Source of the DNA: Papilionanthe hookeriana x Papilionanthe teres
Taxonomy: Eukaryota > Streptophyta > Magnoliopsida > Asparagales > Orchidaceae
DNA: 64,000 nt
Direction of reading: 5' to 3'
NCBI GenBank assembly: GCA_022702705.1
Contig: CM040439.1
Coordinates: 35,032,930-35,096,929, forward strand
Positions 47,458 to 59,144 of the stretch are shown here, piece by piece (the first letter of the stretch is position 1; the number at the start of each line of letters is the position of its first letter). Position numbers and translations under genes: made by a program. Below the pieces are notes generated by a model. It was given only the letters and a program-made list of their open reading frames with translations, had not been told where the DNA came from and did not search any database.

Positions 47458-49149
47458 CCTATAATTGTATTTCACATTACTTGACGAGTAAGTTTAGCTG
47501 CCACATTATTTCATCATTTTGTTGGTAAGGAATCATTGCCTCATAGCTCGAGCAGAGAAGAAATAGCTCCCTTTTTGTTACTGCCACCTATTTAGTGCTG
47601 CCATTTTACATTTGTGTTGTGAGGTCGGTTTCAGTTGGCCATCAATGCGTGTCTGAAAAGTCTTAACTAGCAATTGATGTGTTTCTAGCGGCGGCACATT
47701 AGCGTTCCTTCTGTGAATGTGATTAACTCGGACGGGGCTTTCCTAGCTAAGCTTAATGGGTGATAAGGGTCTACTGATAACTTATGTGGCTGTTAAAATT
47801 TTGCTAATTGTATTTCATTAAGAGGATTGTATTTGGTGGCCGTTATTACAATTAAGAAAGTGTCAAAATAGTCCTTTGACATTTTACATCTCATTTTAGT
47901 CCTAAAGTTTATAAAAATGTCAAATTAATTTACTTTACAGGGGACGACTTACAAATTCTTATGCAAGCCCTATTTGATTGCTTCTAAACAGAAAAAATAA
48001 TTTTTAAAATGCTAAATTTGCTTGATTTCAGTATTTTGGTGAATGTGAATGAAGAGTCTGATGGTATGTCCAGAGAAATGTTTGATCTTTTTACTTTGGC
48101 AAAGTCTAGTTGATAAGTGATGTAACAAAGTGTTTAAGTAAATATAAAAGTTTAGGGGTGAGTAGGGGTATAAACGAGCTGAGCTTGAGCTCGCTCGGCT
48201 CGTGTTCAGTTTATTAAAAAATACCATTGCTTGTTCATATATCAAACTCAAAAAATTTATTCGTGTTTTGTTCATTTGCTCAGCGAGCCGAACACGAGTT
48301 GTTCACGAGAAATGAGCCCTTTTGGCAACTCTAATCACGTAGTCATAGGAAGTTAAGGGTAGGGGTAAGATTTAAATCTTATTATTTATATTAAAATATT
48401 CATTTAAATAGAATATAATATATTTTTATTCAATTTTTTTAATTTATAATTTTAATTGATTATAAATCTTTGTAGGCTTGCAGTTAATTTATAATTTCAA
48501 ATTTTGATAAGCATAGATTTTAAAAGTATAAAATTGGCTTTAATTACACTTATCTTCAGATTTTAAAAACATTTTAGTTTGAACAGTTTAGCTTACTTGT
48601 CTTCGGCTTCCATTTCCTCCATAAGTGAAATAAAAGTTCAAATTTTTATATGCATAAAATCATTATTAAAAACTTGATGGGAATGTTGGTCACCTATGAT
48701 GCCATCTTTTCTTTCTTTTCATAAAGTAATGATTATGTTTGTTTCACTCTCTTGCTCTGAGTTGTGCAAAAAATATTTAGATCTCTGCAAGATGAGCTAT
48801 TCTTCACAGTGCCTCGTCTTTTGACCTACATGTTTTTGTATCTTGTCTTCGTTTGGCAATGCTACTTTGTTGGGCAGCCATTAAACAAGGTGAGCCGTAT
48901 GAAGGGTAAGTGCATAAGAATTCAATGTGTATGTATGTAAATCATCCTTTATTTTATTGTTAAAATCCCGTTCTTGTTCTTCATTGCTGGAAATGATGAT
49001 GAATCATCAATTTACCTTCAACCTAAGATATAATTTTATTTGTTCTCAAACTATCGGAGATGGCAAGAGGGCAAGCATTTGAGTATGTTGCTCTTTCCCT
49101 ATGAGAAGATTGTGACCTTATGCGTTTGGTAAAGTGGCACTACATTTGT
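47458..49149. other. Non-coding, internally duplicated stretch
   Basis: No gene recognised. 47495-47570 (TTTAGCTGCCACATT...) resembles 49945-50020, and 48630-48720 (ATATGCATAAAATCATTATT...) resembles 50160-50240, so part of this segment was duplicated in direct orientation. 48495-48560 is a partial copy of the arm at 45900-46195. Confidence 0.55.
48150..48335. mobile_element. Possible hAT-like MITE remnant
   Basis: Starts GTAGGGGTATAAACGAGCTG and carries GAGCTTGAGCTCGCTCGGCT, ending near TTTGGCAACTCTAA. The composition and ends resemble common plant GAGCTCG-rich non-autonomous hAT elements. No clear target duplication seen. Confidence 0.35.
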
Positions 49150-49538
49150 TAGGGACGCTAAAAATTTGCCCGCTACTCTAACTCAAATTGAACTTGACTT
49201 GAAGAATACGGGTTCCGGATTAATCAAATAATTTTTGGGTTGGGTTAGAGCTAAAAATACTAACCCATTTAGCTTTATGAGTTGGGTTCGGTTTGACCCA
49301 GCAACCCAAAATTGACTCGAACGCGACCCGCCAACTCGAGATTGACTCAAAATCTACTTAAATTTGTTCTGAATTTGACTCACATAGTTGTTCTGCCTTA
49401 TATTAAACAAGTTATATGGATTGGCTTCAAGTGGGGCTGGTCGGGTTTGAGTTGAACTTTCTAACCTGTTTAATATTTGAGTTGGGTTTGGGTCATGTAG
49501 TTTCGGGCCAAACCCACAAATTTGAATTGACGCCCCTA
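49150..49538. mobile_element. hAT-like MITE (389 bp)
   Basis: The left end TTAGGGACGCTAAAAATTTG and the reverse complement of the right end TTAGGGGCGTCAATTCAAAT are imperfect terminal inverted repeats. The interior is rich in GGGTTGGGTT and AACCCA phrases, typical of plant hAT MITEs. The flanking 8-mers (ACATTTGT and AGATTTAC) match only partly, so the insertion is old. No transposase. Confidence 0.55.
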
Positions 49539-50731
49539 AGATTTACTCCATTTGCTTGTGGTTTATCCGGTTCTTTACATTGAATGGGCAAACAATCCTC
49601 TGAATTAAATGAAAAGAGGATTAGATAATTCTCATGTGTTTATGAATTTAACAAATAAAATTTTATATTTATTTATTTAACTTCTTAGTCTCTAAATTAC
49701 ATCACAATCTACATGTTTTTTTTGTTTACAATAGATAATTAGTGTTAGTGATATTTTTGGTGTGATTTAGAGGGGTGTTAGATATTTTGATACATAAGAA
49801 TTCTGTGGTGGGTAGGTAAATAGATCTAGTACCAACATTTGTTACTTTTCCTTTGAAATATTAAAATTCACAACAAATCCTAACAAGTATATTCTAACAC
49901 TGACATCAAAGAAAGTATACGTCATATTTGCATGAAGAATATGTAAGCTGCCACATTTTTTTTCATCATTTTGAAGATAAGCTATCATAGCCTCACAGCT
50001 AGAGCAAGGATGAAAATTTATCTATTTATACATCTTTGAGTCTATAAAAATGCTTGTTTTCACTATTTGGTTGGATATATTTTGATAGATCTAAATAGAA
50101 AAGGCTATGATGTTATGTCAAGTGGTTTTCTTTATTTCTTCCGCAGGATTGATTTTAATGGCCACACAAATTTCTATATGCATAAACTCATTATTGAAAA
50201 CTTGATGGGCATGTTGCTCACTTAATTTTGGTCTTTCGTTTCTTTTGATAAATTATTTATCATGACATTTAAATATTTGTTTGACATCCATGATAAGGTT
50301 AATCAAGCATTGCATTTCATTATTTAACATTTTGTATTTTGGGCCTATTTGGATTCAGTTTTCTTTGATTTATTTACTACCTTGATGTTTTTTATGCGTA
50401 TTTATTTTCTATCTATCAAGTCTAGAAAAAGACTGATGGCCGGTTTGATCCATTCAAATAGAAAAATAGCATGGATCTTGACATTTGATTACTTTTTTAT
50501 TTGAATTCTTCAACTTCAAAAGCAATTTATCGTAATGACTTGTCTTGAACTTCACTCTCCTATTTATCAGATCTGAAAACTATGTTTTGCTAACTACATT
50601 TATTTTTTCATAATTTCCAACTCAACTAAATTATTTTAAGTGACGAGTTTAATTGAAAAAACAAACTATTTTACTATTTGTGATTAAATAATTGATTCTT
50701 CAATTGACTTTTGATAACATATGAACTATAT
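49539..50731. other. Non-coding stretch
   Basis: AT-rich; contains second copies of the two segments noted at 47.5 and 48.6 kb. No gene seen. Confidence 0.5.
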
Positions 50732-50739
50732 ATGTGCAA

Positions 50740-51416
50740 CTATGAAGCATAGACGCGAACTTGGAGTCGAACATGGGACACTGACACGATGCGATACAGA
50801 GATGCGACATATATGGAAAAAAATATAACACGGCTCATCATGGTCACGTTTTTATATTTAGTTAATTATTAGTATGAAATATATATTTTTTTCATTATTC
50901 TTTATTAAAAATATCACAACATAAATATTGCAAGAATAAAATTTAACTACATAATTTAATTTATATTATAAGATCTCATGCTTATAAAAATTAATTTTTG
51001 AAAATTAGATATAATATGTTTCAAAAGAATTTATCCCATTTGAAATCCAAATTCTCTACTGAAACTTAACAAATCCTATGATTACAAAGAGTGAATTACT
51101 AATGCTCGGCTTCGATGAATATTAAATACACTTTCGATATTCAATTTTGATGAATGTTATAGGGAGCTTAAATATGACGAGAGATAGGGCGGTCTTGATC
51201 CCCATGTCCATTTTTTTCAAAATTGTGTAAAGCTCACGTTCGATGCAGTGTTGAGGTGTGTCTTGGACATTTTTAGGCCTGAAGAAAAATCAGACATATA
51301 TTTTATATTATTGAAGAATGGTCGGAGAATTTTCGGGGCGTGTTGGGGAAGTGTCAATGTTTGATATATGTTTGATATGGTTGCGACACATTTTTAAAAG
51401 TGTCAATGCTACATAG
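50740..51416. mobile_element. hAT-type MITE (677 bp)
   Basis: Left end CTATGAAGCATAGACGCG; the right end read in reverse is CTATGTAGCATTGACACT. Flanking 8-mers ATGTGCAA (50732-50739) and ATGTGCAG (51417-51424) agree at 7 of 8 bases, the 8-bp duplication expected for hAT transposons. The interior has GGACACTGACACGATGCGAT-like and GTGTCAATG phrases, as in a widespread plant non-autonomous hAT family. No transposase. Confidence 0.75.
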
Positions 51417-51424
51417 ATGTGCAG

Positions 51425-52239
51425 TATTGGGCACGCTTACAATGGACTTGTGATGATGGCATAATAAATTTTGGAACTTTTAAATTTTCTATGACATAAT
51501 TATGGTACCCTACCCATGTATGAATTGAGATAATTAACATGCATTTGTTTATATAACTATCTTTATACAAAATGATAATATAAAGCAACAAAAGATGTAG
51601 GAATCCAAGTGCTCCTTTCTATGGCAGCTATCTATGAAATCCTTCAGATAAATGATTGCTCTTATATATTTAGTTTTCTATTTAATATGTCAGCGGTTTA
51701 TTCAGCATGTTGACACTTTTCTCTTGAGTAGTTTAAACACAAATTAATTTTTCGTTAACCTCTATTATATAGTTTCTGTTAGTAAATTGGTTATCCATCA
51801 TATTGTTTTAGACTTTTAAAAGTTAAAATTTTATTATTTTCTAATCTTGTATTTTGAAAATGCATGATATTTCAATAGTTGTGAATGCAGTAACTTGTGC
51901 AATTTTTATATCGGTTATGAGATTCATCTTGTTTTGAAAGATTAAGTGAAAGTGTTTATTTTATTAGGGTAAAAAATATTAATCCTTAGATGAGCCTATC
52001 AACAATCAAGACAAATAAACACAAATATAAACATCGCTTTATAAGACCTATTGATGCAAACATACACAGACGGATGATGTGGGTACCAAGCCAAAACCTA
52101 CGTCAGACTCTTCGACCGACATTACCCGAAGTACCATTGATGGTTTAGCTGAGGTTCATCATTCGCTTCATGCTTCATCTTCTTTTGGATAATTCAGATA
52201 TTAATATTTGATCGATCATTGAACCAATTTATATTAGCA
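51425..52239. other. Non-coding spacer
   Basis: AT-rich; no gene or clear repeat recognised. Confidence 0.45.
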
Positions 52240-52735
52240 TCTAGTGTGAACAATAGAAAATAGGTTTTTGAAACTTAATCTTTATTTTTCCTAAGTTTCT
52301 CTAACCACAGTGAACTTACCAAACTCATTCTCATAATTTTTTATTTATATTTTAATTTTTATAATTATTTTAAGTAAAATAAGGGTGGATTACATGAGAA
52401 ATTAGAGCTTTTAATGTTAGGGATATTCTCTGACTTTGGAAAAGTTAGAAAACAACCCTAAGCACGTGAGGAACAAACCATCCAAAATTCACATCATGGT
52501 GATTAATATTTAATTATTTATAATTAAAACAAGTTCTGAAGTATTTAAGTAATTAAAAATAAAAATAAGATAAAAATTTTTTATTTTTAGTCCACATTTT
52601 TTTCCTTTGTTCACTGAGCACAGGGGTACTTTTATTTTTATGATTTTTCCACACTAATCTATGATTATTTAAAGTTTCTGAATTATTTTAAATCATAAAT
52701 GCACTAATTTCCTTTTATCCACGCGGCGCCGACTC
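52240..52735 (-). repeat. Decayed fragment of a giant-LTR relative
   Basis: TTGTTCACTGAGCACAGGGG, followed by TATTTTTATGATTTTTCCAC and ATCCACGCGGCGCCG, match the block after the GC island of the giant LTRs (LTR B 17640-17780) in the same reversed orientation. Probably part of the same old element as 53101-58467. Confidence 0.6.
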
Positions 52736-53100
52736 ATTCCTTTTACTAGTCGAAAGCAAGTGTGTTGCTGCACTACTGGACGCTGCCTTTCGAGAAAGAT
52801 TCTTGCTTATATATTTGAACTTCACTTTAGTAGATTTAGTTATCTGTTAGTAGAACTAGTTTAATTTAAACTTCATATTATAGTCGATTGCGTATTACTC
52901 ACAGATAGGCATTTTCGATTTAGTTGTGATTCTGAATTGATTTCTATAATCCTAGTCTGTAGCCTCTAAAATATTCCTGTGGGGTCGATATTCAGGACTC
53001 CACTAGAGCTCTGTATTACTTGAGCGATACGTATACTTGCGTTAAAGAGTAACTATGCGATTAAAGAATATATTATATACTTGTTATAAAAAGAATTAAA
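52736..53100. other. Unassigned stretch, possible LTR end
   Basis: Contains TTCCTGTGGGGTCGATATTC then ACTTGAGCGATACGTATACTTGCG, a phrase like those near the ends of other plant gypsy LTRs. No boundaries found. Confidence 0.3.
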
Positions 53101-53754
53101 ATTATGCTAAGTGTCCGCCGCGCGGAGTTTATGCTCCGAAGTCACTAGGAAAGCAGAGGGGCAACATGCCCAAAAAGGAATAGAAAAATCGAACCCGAAC
53201 AAGAATAATCCGGCAACATAACAGCACATAAATTCAATTTTCCACACCAGCAATTTGCAATTCAAGAAGTACAAAAGCTTATATATGTAGCAACATCCAA
53301 CACTTGCTTCAATTCTGAATTTCTCATAATCACAACAACATGATACTAGAGCAACATAAACATGTGGCAACATTCCAAGCATTTTAAGCAAGTGAAAGTA
53401 TAAGTAGAAGAGTGTAAAGAGAGAAGCATCCCTCATTAACATGTAAGACTTAAGAGCATCCAAGCATATTAAGCAAGTAGAAGAGTGTAAAGAGAAAGGC
53501 TTCTCTCATTAACATGTAAGATTTAAAGCCTACCAAGCTTGAATAGCACATCAGAACTCTTTCTTTGAAGTGGTAAGCATGTCACTTCTCGTCCTTTCTT
53601 CTTCTCACTTGGAAAACAAGCCAAATGATGTTTAATAATGTAAACTTTAAGTGAGGGCAGCAAGAGAGTATTTAAAGTAAATATGCAAGACAACCATCCA
53701 TGTAACTCTCACCATAGGAGGAACAGAAGAACACTTAGAACCAACCTACCACAA

Positions 53755-53950
53755 GCCAAATGATGCAGATTTTGTATAGGGGCAGCAAGAAAGTGACCTA
53801 AAGTATCCCACAACAAACACATGAGTGCAGATTTTGCACTTAAGCAAGTGTAGGAGTGATGGGAATCAACTCCACAAAGTGGTATAAGTGCAGATTTTGC
53901 ACCTAAGCAAGTGTAGGAATGATGTGAATCACTCCCAAAGTAGTGTATGA
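53755..53950. repeat. About 70-bp repeat, first cluster
   Basis: GTGCAGATTTTGCACTTAAG, then GTGTAGGAGTGATG and an AATCAACTCC-like phrase, recur about three times. A diverged second cluster lies at 55085-55320. Confidence 0.65.
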
Positions 53951-54109
53951 GTGTTGAATTTGATGTGGGTGGTATGTAGGGATGATGTGGAGTGAAAGTG
54001 TTAAGTGTTTGTGAGTGATGTGAGTGCTTTGTGGGGTGAGTGAAGTATGTGTTAAGTGTAGGTGTCATGTATGTAACATGTAGGGATATTAAAACTTGAT
54101 AAAGTGAGC

Positions 54110-54730
54110 GTGATTGTGAAATTTCATGAATGTATCGTGTAGGTTTGATGTAAATTTGTAAAGTGAATGTATGTGTGGAGTTTTTCATGTAGGTAATCTA
54201 TGGGTATGTTTTGAATGTAGTGAAATGTAATGTAAAATTTTATGAAGGTAAAGTGTAGGTGTGTTTTGAAATTTGGGAAGGTGAGCGTGTGAGGAGTTTT
54301 CATGTAGGGAATGTGTGGGTATGTTTTAAATGTAGCGAATGCATGTGTGAAGTTTTTCATGTAGGGAATGTGTAGGTTTGGTGAAATTTGGTAAAGTGAG
54401 GGTGAATGTGAAGTTTTTTATGTGGGGAATGTGTAGATTTGGTAAAATTTGGGAGAGTGGGTGTGAGAGTGGAGTTTTTGATGTAGGTAGTGTGTTGATT
54501 TGGCAAAATTTGGGAGAGTGGGTGTGAGAGTGAAGTTTTTCATGTAGGGAATATGTAGATTTGTTGAAATTTGGTAAAGTGAGGGTGAATGTGAAGATTT
54601 TCATGTAGGGAATATGTAGGTTTAGGGAAATTTGGTAAGGAGAGGGAGAATGTGAAGGTGGAGTTTTTGATATAGGGAATGTGTAGCATATTTCAAAGGT
54701 TGTGGAATGTAATGTAAAATTTAACAAAGT
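54110..54730. repeat. 61-bp minisatellite
   Basis: AGTTTTTCATGTAGGGAATG recurs at 54179, 54295, 54351, 54412, 54473, 54534, 54595 and 54662. Five consecutive units are exactly 61 bp apart (54351 to 54595); earlier units are 56-58 bp. Confidence 0.85.
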
Positions 54731-55084
54731 GTACACATGTGTTGAGTTTTGTAAATGTAACATGTAGGAACTATTGGAGTTTTATGGAATGAGGTTTCAT
54801 GGATGTGACATGTAGGAGCACAAAAGAGTTTTGGATTCCGACATGAAAACATCATTTTTATGCATGAAATAGAGAGAGACATGTGTGAAATTATGAGCCT
54901 AATGTTATATAGGTGAATACATGTTGAAATGGATGAAAAAAAGTGCTCGTAACTTTAAATTTGGGTGTTTTATGTGTGAGCATGTCCACATACGAAAATT
55001 ACAAAATATTTCACTCATTTGTTTCAATGTGTATTACAACCAATGTAAATCTTCACTTAGTGACAACATAGAGTTGGCCTAAAC

Positions 55085-55320
55085 CAATTCCAAACAAATG
55101 TATGGGTGCTGATTTTCAATTTTGGAAAGCATATGAGTAATCTAGATCAACTCCAATTCATTGTGTAAATGCAGATTTTTGAGTTAAACAAGTATATAAA
55201 TGATGTAAACTCACTCCACACAATTGCACAAGTGCAGATCTTGCACTTTGGGATGCGTATACTTGATGTACATCCATCCCAAAGCAATGTATAGGTGCGG
55301 ATTTTTGCATAAGTCATGCT
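55085..55320. repeat. About 70-bp repeat, second cluster
   Basis: Diverged copies of the 53755-53950 unit (GTGCAGATCTTGCACTTTGG, GTAAATGCAGATTTTTGAG). Confidence 0.55.
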
Positions 55321-56124
55321 CAAGAACAACCCAAGCTAACTTTTCATGCTCACAACAATATAAAACTTCACTTTGGGGAAATAAGGGATCAATAAAACAC
55401 CTCTTTTATGCATGGAATGGGGTGAAGAATGTATAAAAACAAAGCATATATGTTATATATATGAAAGGCTAGTGAAGCATGTAAGAAGTAAGCATATACA
55501 ACCTCATCCATGAGTGTTTCAAGCATGGTTAATTTCAAATCCGAAAATTGCATTTAACTTACCAAAATTATCTACATATTGGCTAGCCAACACCACGCCA
55601 CAATAAAGCATGAAATGAGATAAGTAATGTGTGAAATTAAAGCTCAAGTATTATGTATATGAATACATAGTGAAATATGTGAAAAATGAGCATGCATGAC
55701 TTCATTTGCAAGTGTTTCAAATAGGGGCACTTTCTAATACGAAAATTGCACATAAGAGATGTATCATTTCATGCCTCAAAATGTAAAGCCACAAATAAAC
55801 TCAAAGCTTTAGCACACAAGACATGTCCTAAAAGCTGCAAGTGTATCCCATATTTTTTCCATGAAAGGAGGGCTTCAAAAGCCAAAAGTAAACATAAACT
55901 TTAGCATATGAGAAAGTCTTTCAAAAGCCTCATGAAAAGCATGTTCATCCTTCCAAGTACATCTCCTTGAGCATAAAGATATACAAACCTAACTGCTATG
56001 TAAGGCCACCAATTCAAAACTTAATGTAAAAAGTATAGAGCGTGTCTTCATCTCAAGATTCCACCATAAGCTTAAAAGAAAACTTACCACATGAAGACTA
56101 CTCCAAAACCACACATAAGCTTCA

Positions 56125-56390
56125 ATGCATGTGAAAATTTCTAAACCTTTGCATGTAAAGAAAAAACCCCCATGTATGTGAAAATTTCATAAACCTTTAC
56201 ATGTAAAGAAAATGCTCCAAATGTATGTAAATTTTTAAACATTTGCATGTAAAGAAAAAGGCTTCAAAATATGTCAAAATTGCTAAAACTTTACATGTAA
56301 AGAAAATGCTTCAAAGTATGTCAAAATTGCTAAACCATTACATGTAAAGAAAAGGCTTCAAAGTATGTAAAATTGTTAAGCCTTTAAAAA
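56125..56390. repeat. 47-bp minisatellite
   Basis: CATGTAAAGAAAA recurs at 56152, 56200, 56246, 56294 and 56341, spacing 46-48 bp, with TATGTCAAAATTGCTAAA in between. Confidence 0.85.
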
Positions 56391-58467
56391 AGTGAAATTC
56401 TCATGCTTTTAAAAAATTAAAGCAAGCTAACCACAATAAATAGGTATGTAAACCCCTCCAAAAAAGGGCTTTCATGATTTGTTAAGCAAAGTGAATCAAC
56501 CATAGGAAAGAAAGGATGTAACTTCCTAAAAAAATGAAAATTTCATACTCCAACAATTAAAGCAAATTAATTACAATGAAGAGGTATGTAAACCCCAAAT
56601 TTTGGCATGTAGAAAGTAGCTTAAAGCCATAAATTCAAAGCCCTTCACATGTAGGAAAAATTTAGAACATTGTTATGTGAGAAATCCATAAGATTCAAGC
56701 ATGAAATCTAAATCTCACCATGAAATCCACCATCATAAAGCAATTAAAAGTGAAATCATGGGAGGGGAAACCTCTCCCAAATGCTTAAAACAAAACATCC
56801 AAACTTTAAGGAAATTAAAGATGAAGAAGATACATAGCCCTAAAATGTAAAATCCATACCTAGGCTTTAGATTAGAGAAAAGAATGACAACACCTCCCCT
56901 TGTTCTTGTAATTTTCAGCAAAGGGGAAAAAGAGGTTAATTTATAACCTAAGGAGGAGGAAGGTGGTGCACAAATCATACCCATGGGAAAGGACCATTGG
57001 TCAAAGGAAGAAGAAGCCCTAAAACCAGTCTTGAAGTGATTGAAATCATCTCTATGGCAGGAAGAAGTGACAAAGCAAAAGAAAAGAAAATTAAGACTGT
57101 CGTGGATGGGATGGGGAGCAGGAAAATGCTCTCATGGCAGAACTTACATGGAGGAGAGGAGGCCACGAGGAGGAGCGCACGAGGGAGGAGGTCGTGACAG
57201 GGGGTTTGGCCTCCCTGTTTTCGCAAATTTGGAAGAGGGGGCCGGCTAGGGTTCGGTCGGCTCCCCTATGCGTGCGTTGGTTTGGATTGGGTCGAGCCGG
57301 AATCAAATTCAAGTGTTTAAAACTCGAATTAAACTCAAATCCAACCAAATTTGATCCATCTTGATTTCCGCAAAATTACAGCAAATTATACTTCAATATA
57401 CAGCAATTTCGACGTTCTGAGCGCGTTGGCGTAGTCCGTTTTGCGATCCGGGGTCATTTGAGCAAGTTTTGTCGTCGAGTAGGTCAAAATGTGTTGAATT
57501 TGATCCGTCTCAAAATTTTGGCTCGTCACCTCCGATTTTAAATTTTAAATGTTGACGCCGTGGAAATGGATGTGAAATATCGAGACATTTAGTAAAATTT
57601 CAGGAATTTTGGGCCCGCATGAGTATTTTGGTCATTTTGGGGAAATTTTGGGAAAATGCCCAAAATGTCAAATTAATGCATGGGGCAGTGTAAAATGAAA
57701 TTTGGAATTGAATGATCGTTTCTGGGAGCGTTTCTGACCACTGTGGAGGGTTTTGTGGGGCACGGAATGTCGTTCAAGTAGTGACTATTTAAGCCGTGAA
57801 GGGTCCGCCGGTAGCTCAAAAGTATGACATATTTACAGTCAAACTTCTCAGTTCGACGAAAGGAATGCTCCAGAACTATTTTTGGGAACCCCGGGTGACT
57901 GTGGAATTTTGGGTTTTAGGCCCCTTTTCAGGGGCAATTTGGTAATTTCAGGGTAAAAAATGAAATTTTGCGAAAAGTGAGGTATTGTCAGACCATGAAG
58001 AATGAAATCATTCTAGATGGGTTACGGGCTAAGGAAAACCACTTTTGATCCTCTAAGTGGTGATTTTAGCTCTTTTAGCTATAGGCTTAAGGCTAGTGGG
58101 ACCACTCACATGAGTTTCTAAAGGGTCCGAAGATCGAAGTGAAATGTATTTGATATAGGATGTGAGTGTATAATGTAATGTATAAATGTGAATTTCAGTG
58201 TGTGATACAGGCTCCCCGAGGGCTAATCCCAAGGCTTAGTCACTTATAGGGATTTCACTCAGACTTTCTTAGCTTGGTCTTATCCACCCAAAAGCTGGAG
58301 GTTAGGTCTTAGCATATGAAAGTTCAAGTTGAAATAAGCAAGGAAGTGGATTTTCTATGTGACGGGTTCCATTACTAGTCTTCTAAGAAAAGTCACTAGG
58401 AGGTCATATGGCTAGACCCTAAGCAATCTATAGAGAAACTAGACCTCAACTAAAAGTAAGGTCAACA

Positions 58468-58727
58468 ATTTGTTGTAATTTGTTGGGAAACTTATTGTTG
58501 ATTATTTGTTGTGAAATTTTATTGTATTTATTTCTTTTATGTTTTATAACTACTCTTTTTGTTGTATTTTTTTATTAGGATTTGGACCCAGCTACAAGCA
58601 AGTGTGGCATTTGTGCTTCGTAGAACGAGGCTGTCTTTGAAACATCACGATGCACGGTACTTCTTGAGGTATCTTCCACTGACTAAAAGCACATATAGAA
58701 AATAACTCACTCTTCAAGGTACAATCG

Positions 58728-58799
<72 letters not shown>

Positions 58800-59144
58800 C
58801 TCAAGTACATATAAAGATGTCTTATTTCTACGGACACCTCAGCTGTAGGTGTTGTAACTTTGTAGTTTCATCACGGTGATCGTTGTTTCTTTGACACTGA
58901 TTGGTAAGGATTGTCCAAGTTGTCTTTGGAAGTCGCTCCGACTCTCTCCAAATTTACCTGGTACATAAATTATAAATCTCCATGTGAACATCATTCATAG
59001 TTCTCTACCTTATTAATTTGTTTCCTTCAAAAAATTCTAAAACATAAATCTCCATGTGAACATTATTCAACAAACAATCGACCTAACAACATTTAAAAAT
59101 AATTGGGTGCCAATGCTTTTCATGGCTCAAGCCGTACTTCAAAT
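58468..59144. other. Spacer with no recognised gene
   Basis: A T/G-rich segment then AGGATTTGGACCCAGCTACA and a short less AT-rich piece (58575-58700) that could be part of an exon but has no recognisable protein. Confidence 0.4.
58731..58797. repeat. (TA)n microsatellite
   Basis: Pure TA run of about 66 bp. Confidence 0.9.

Larger units (their letters stand above)
53101..58467 (-). repeat. Old reverse-oriented LTR related to the giant LTRs
   Basis: Ends in CTAAAAGTAAGGTCAACA, the reversed TGTTGACC start, preceded by GGCTAGACCCTAAGC as in the B LTR (GGCTAGATCCTAAG, 20872). On the minus strand it has a TATA box GGTTATAAATTAAC (about 56940) and, about 80 nt downstream, CTAG|GTATGG, parallel to the donor-like site of the giant LTRs. 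The interior differs and is filled with minisatellites. The other end was not located, so solo LTR or element fragment cannot be decided. Confidence 0.6.

Noticed and set aside
47680..47780. Possible LINE-type RNase H piece (NVINSDGAFLAKLNG)
   Set aside because: Too short, and no other LINE domain nearby; could be chance.
54124..54763. His/Thr/Leu-rich open frames on the minus strand
   Set aside because: Translations of the 61-bp minisatellite.
56975..57364. Overlapping short frames near the old LTR promoter
   Set aside because: No recognisable domain; they sit in the U3/R region of an LTR on the opposite strand.
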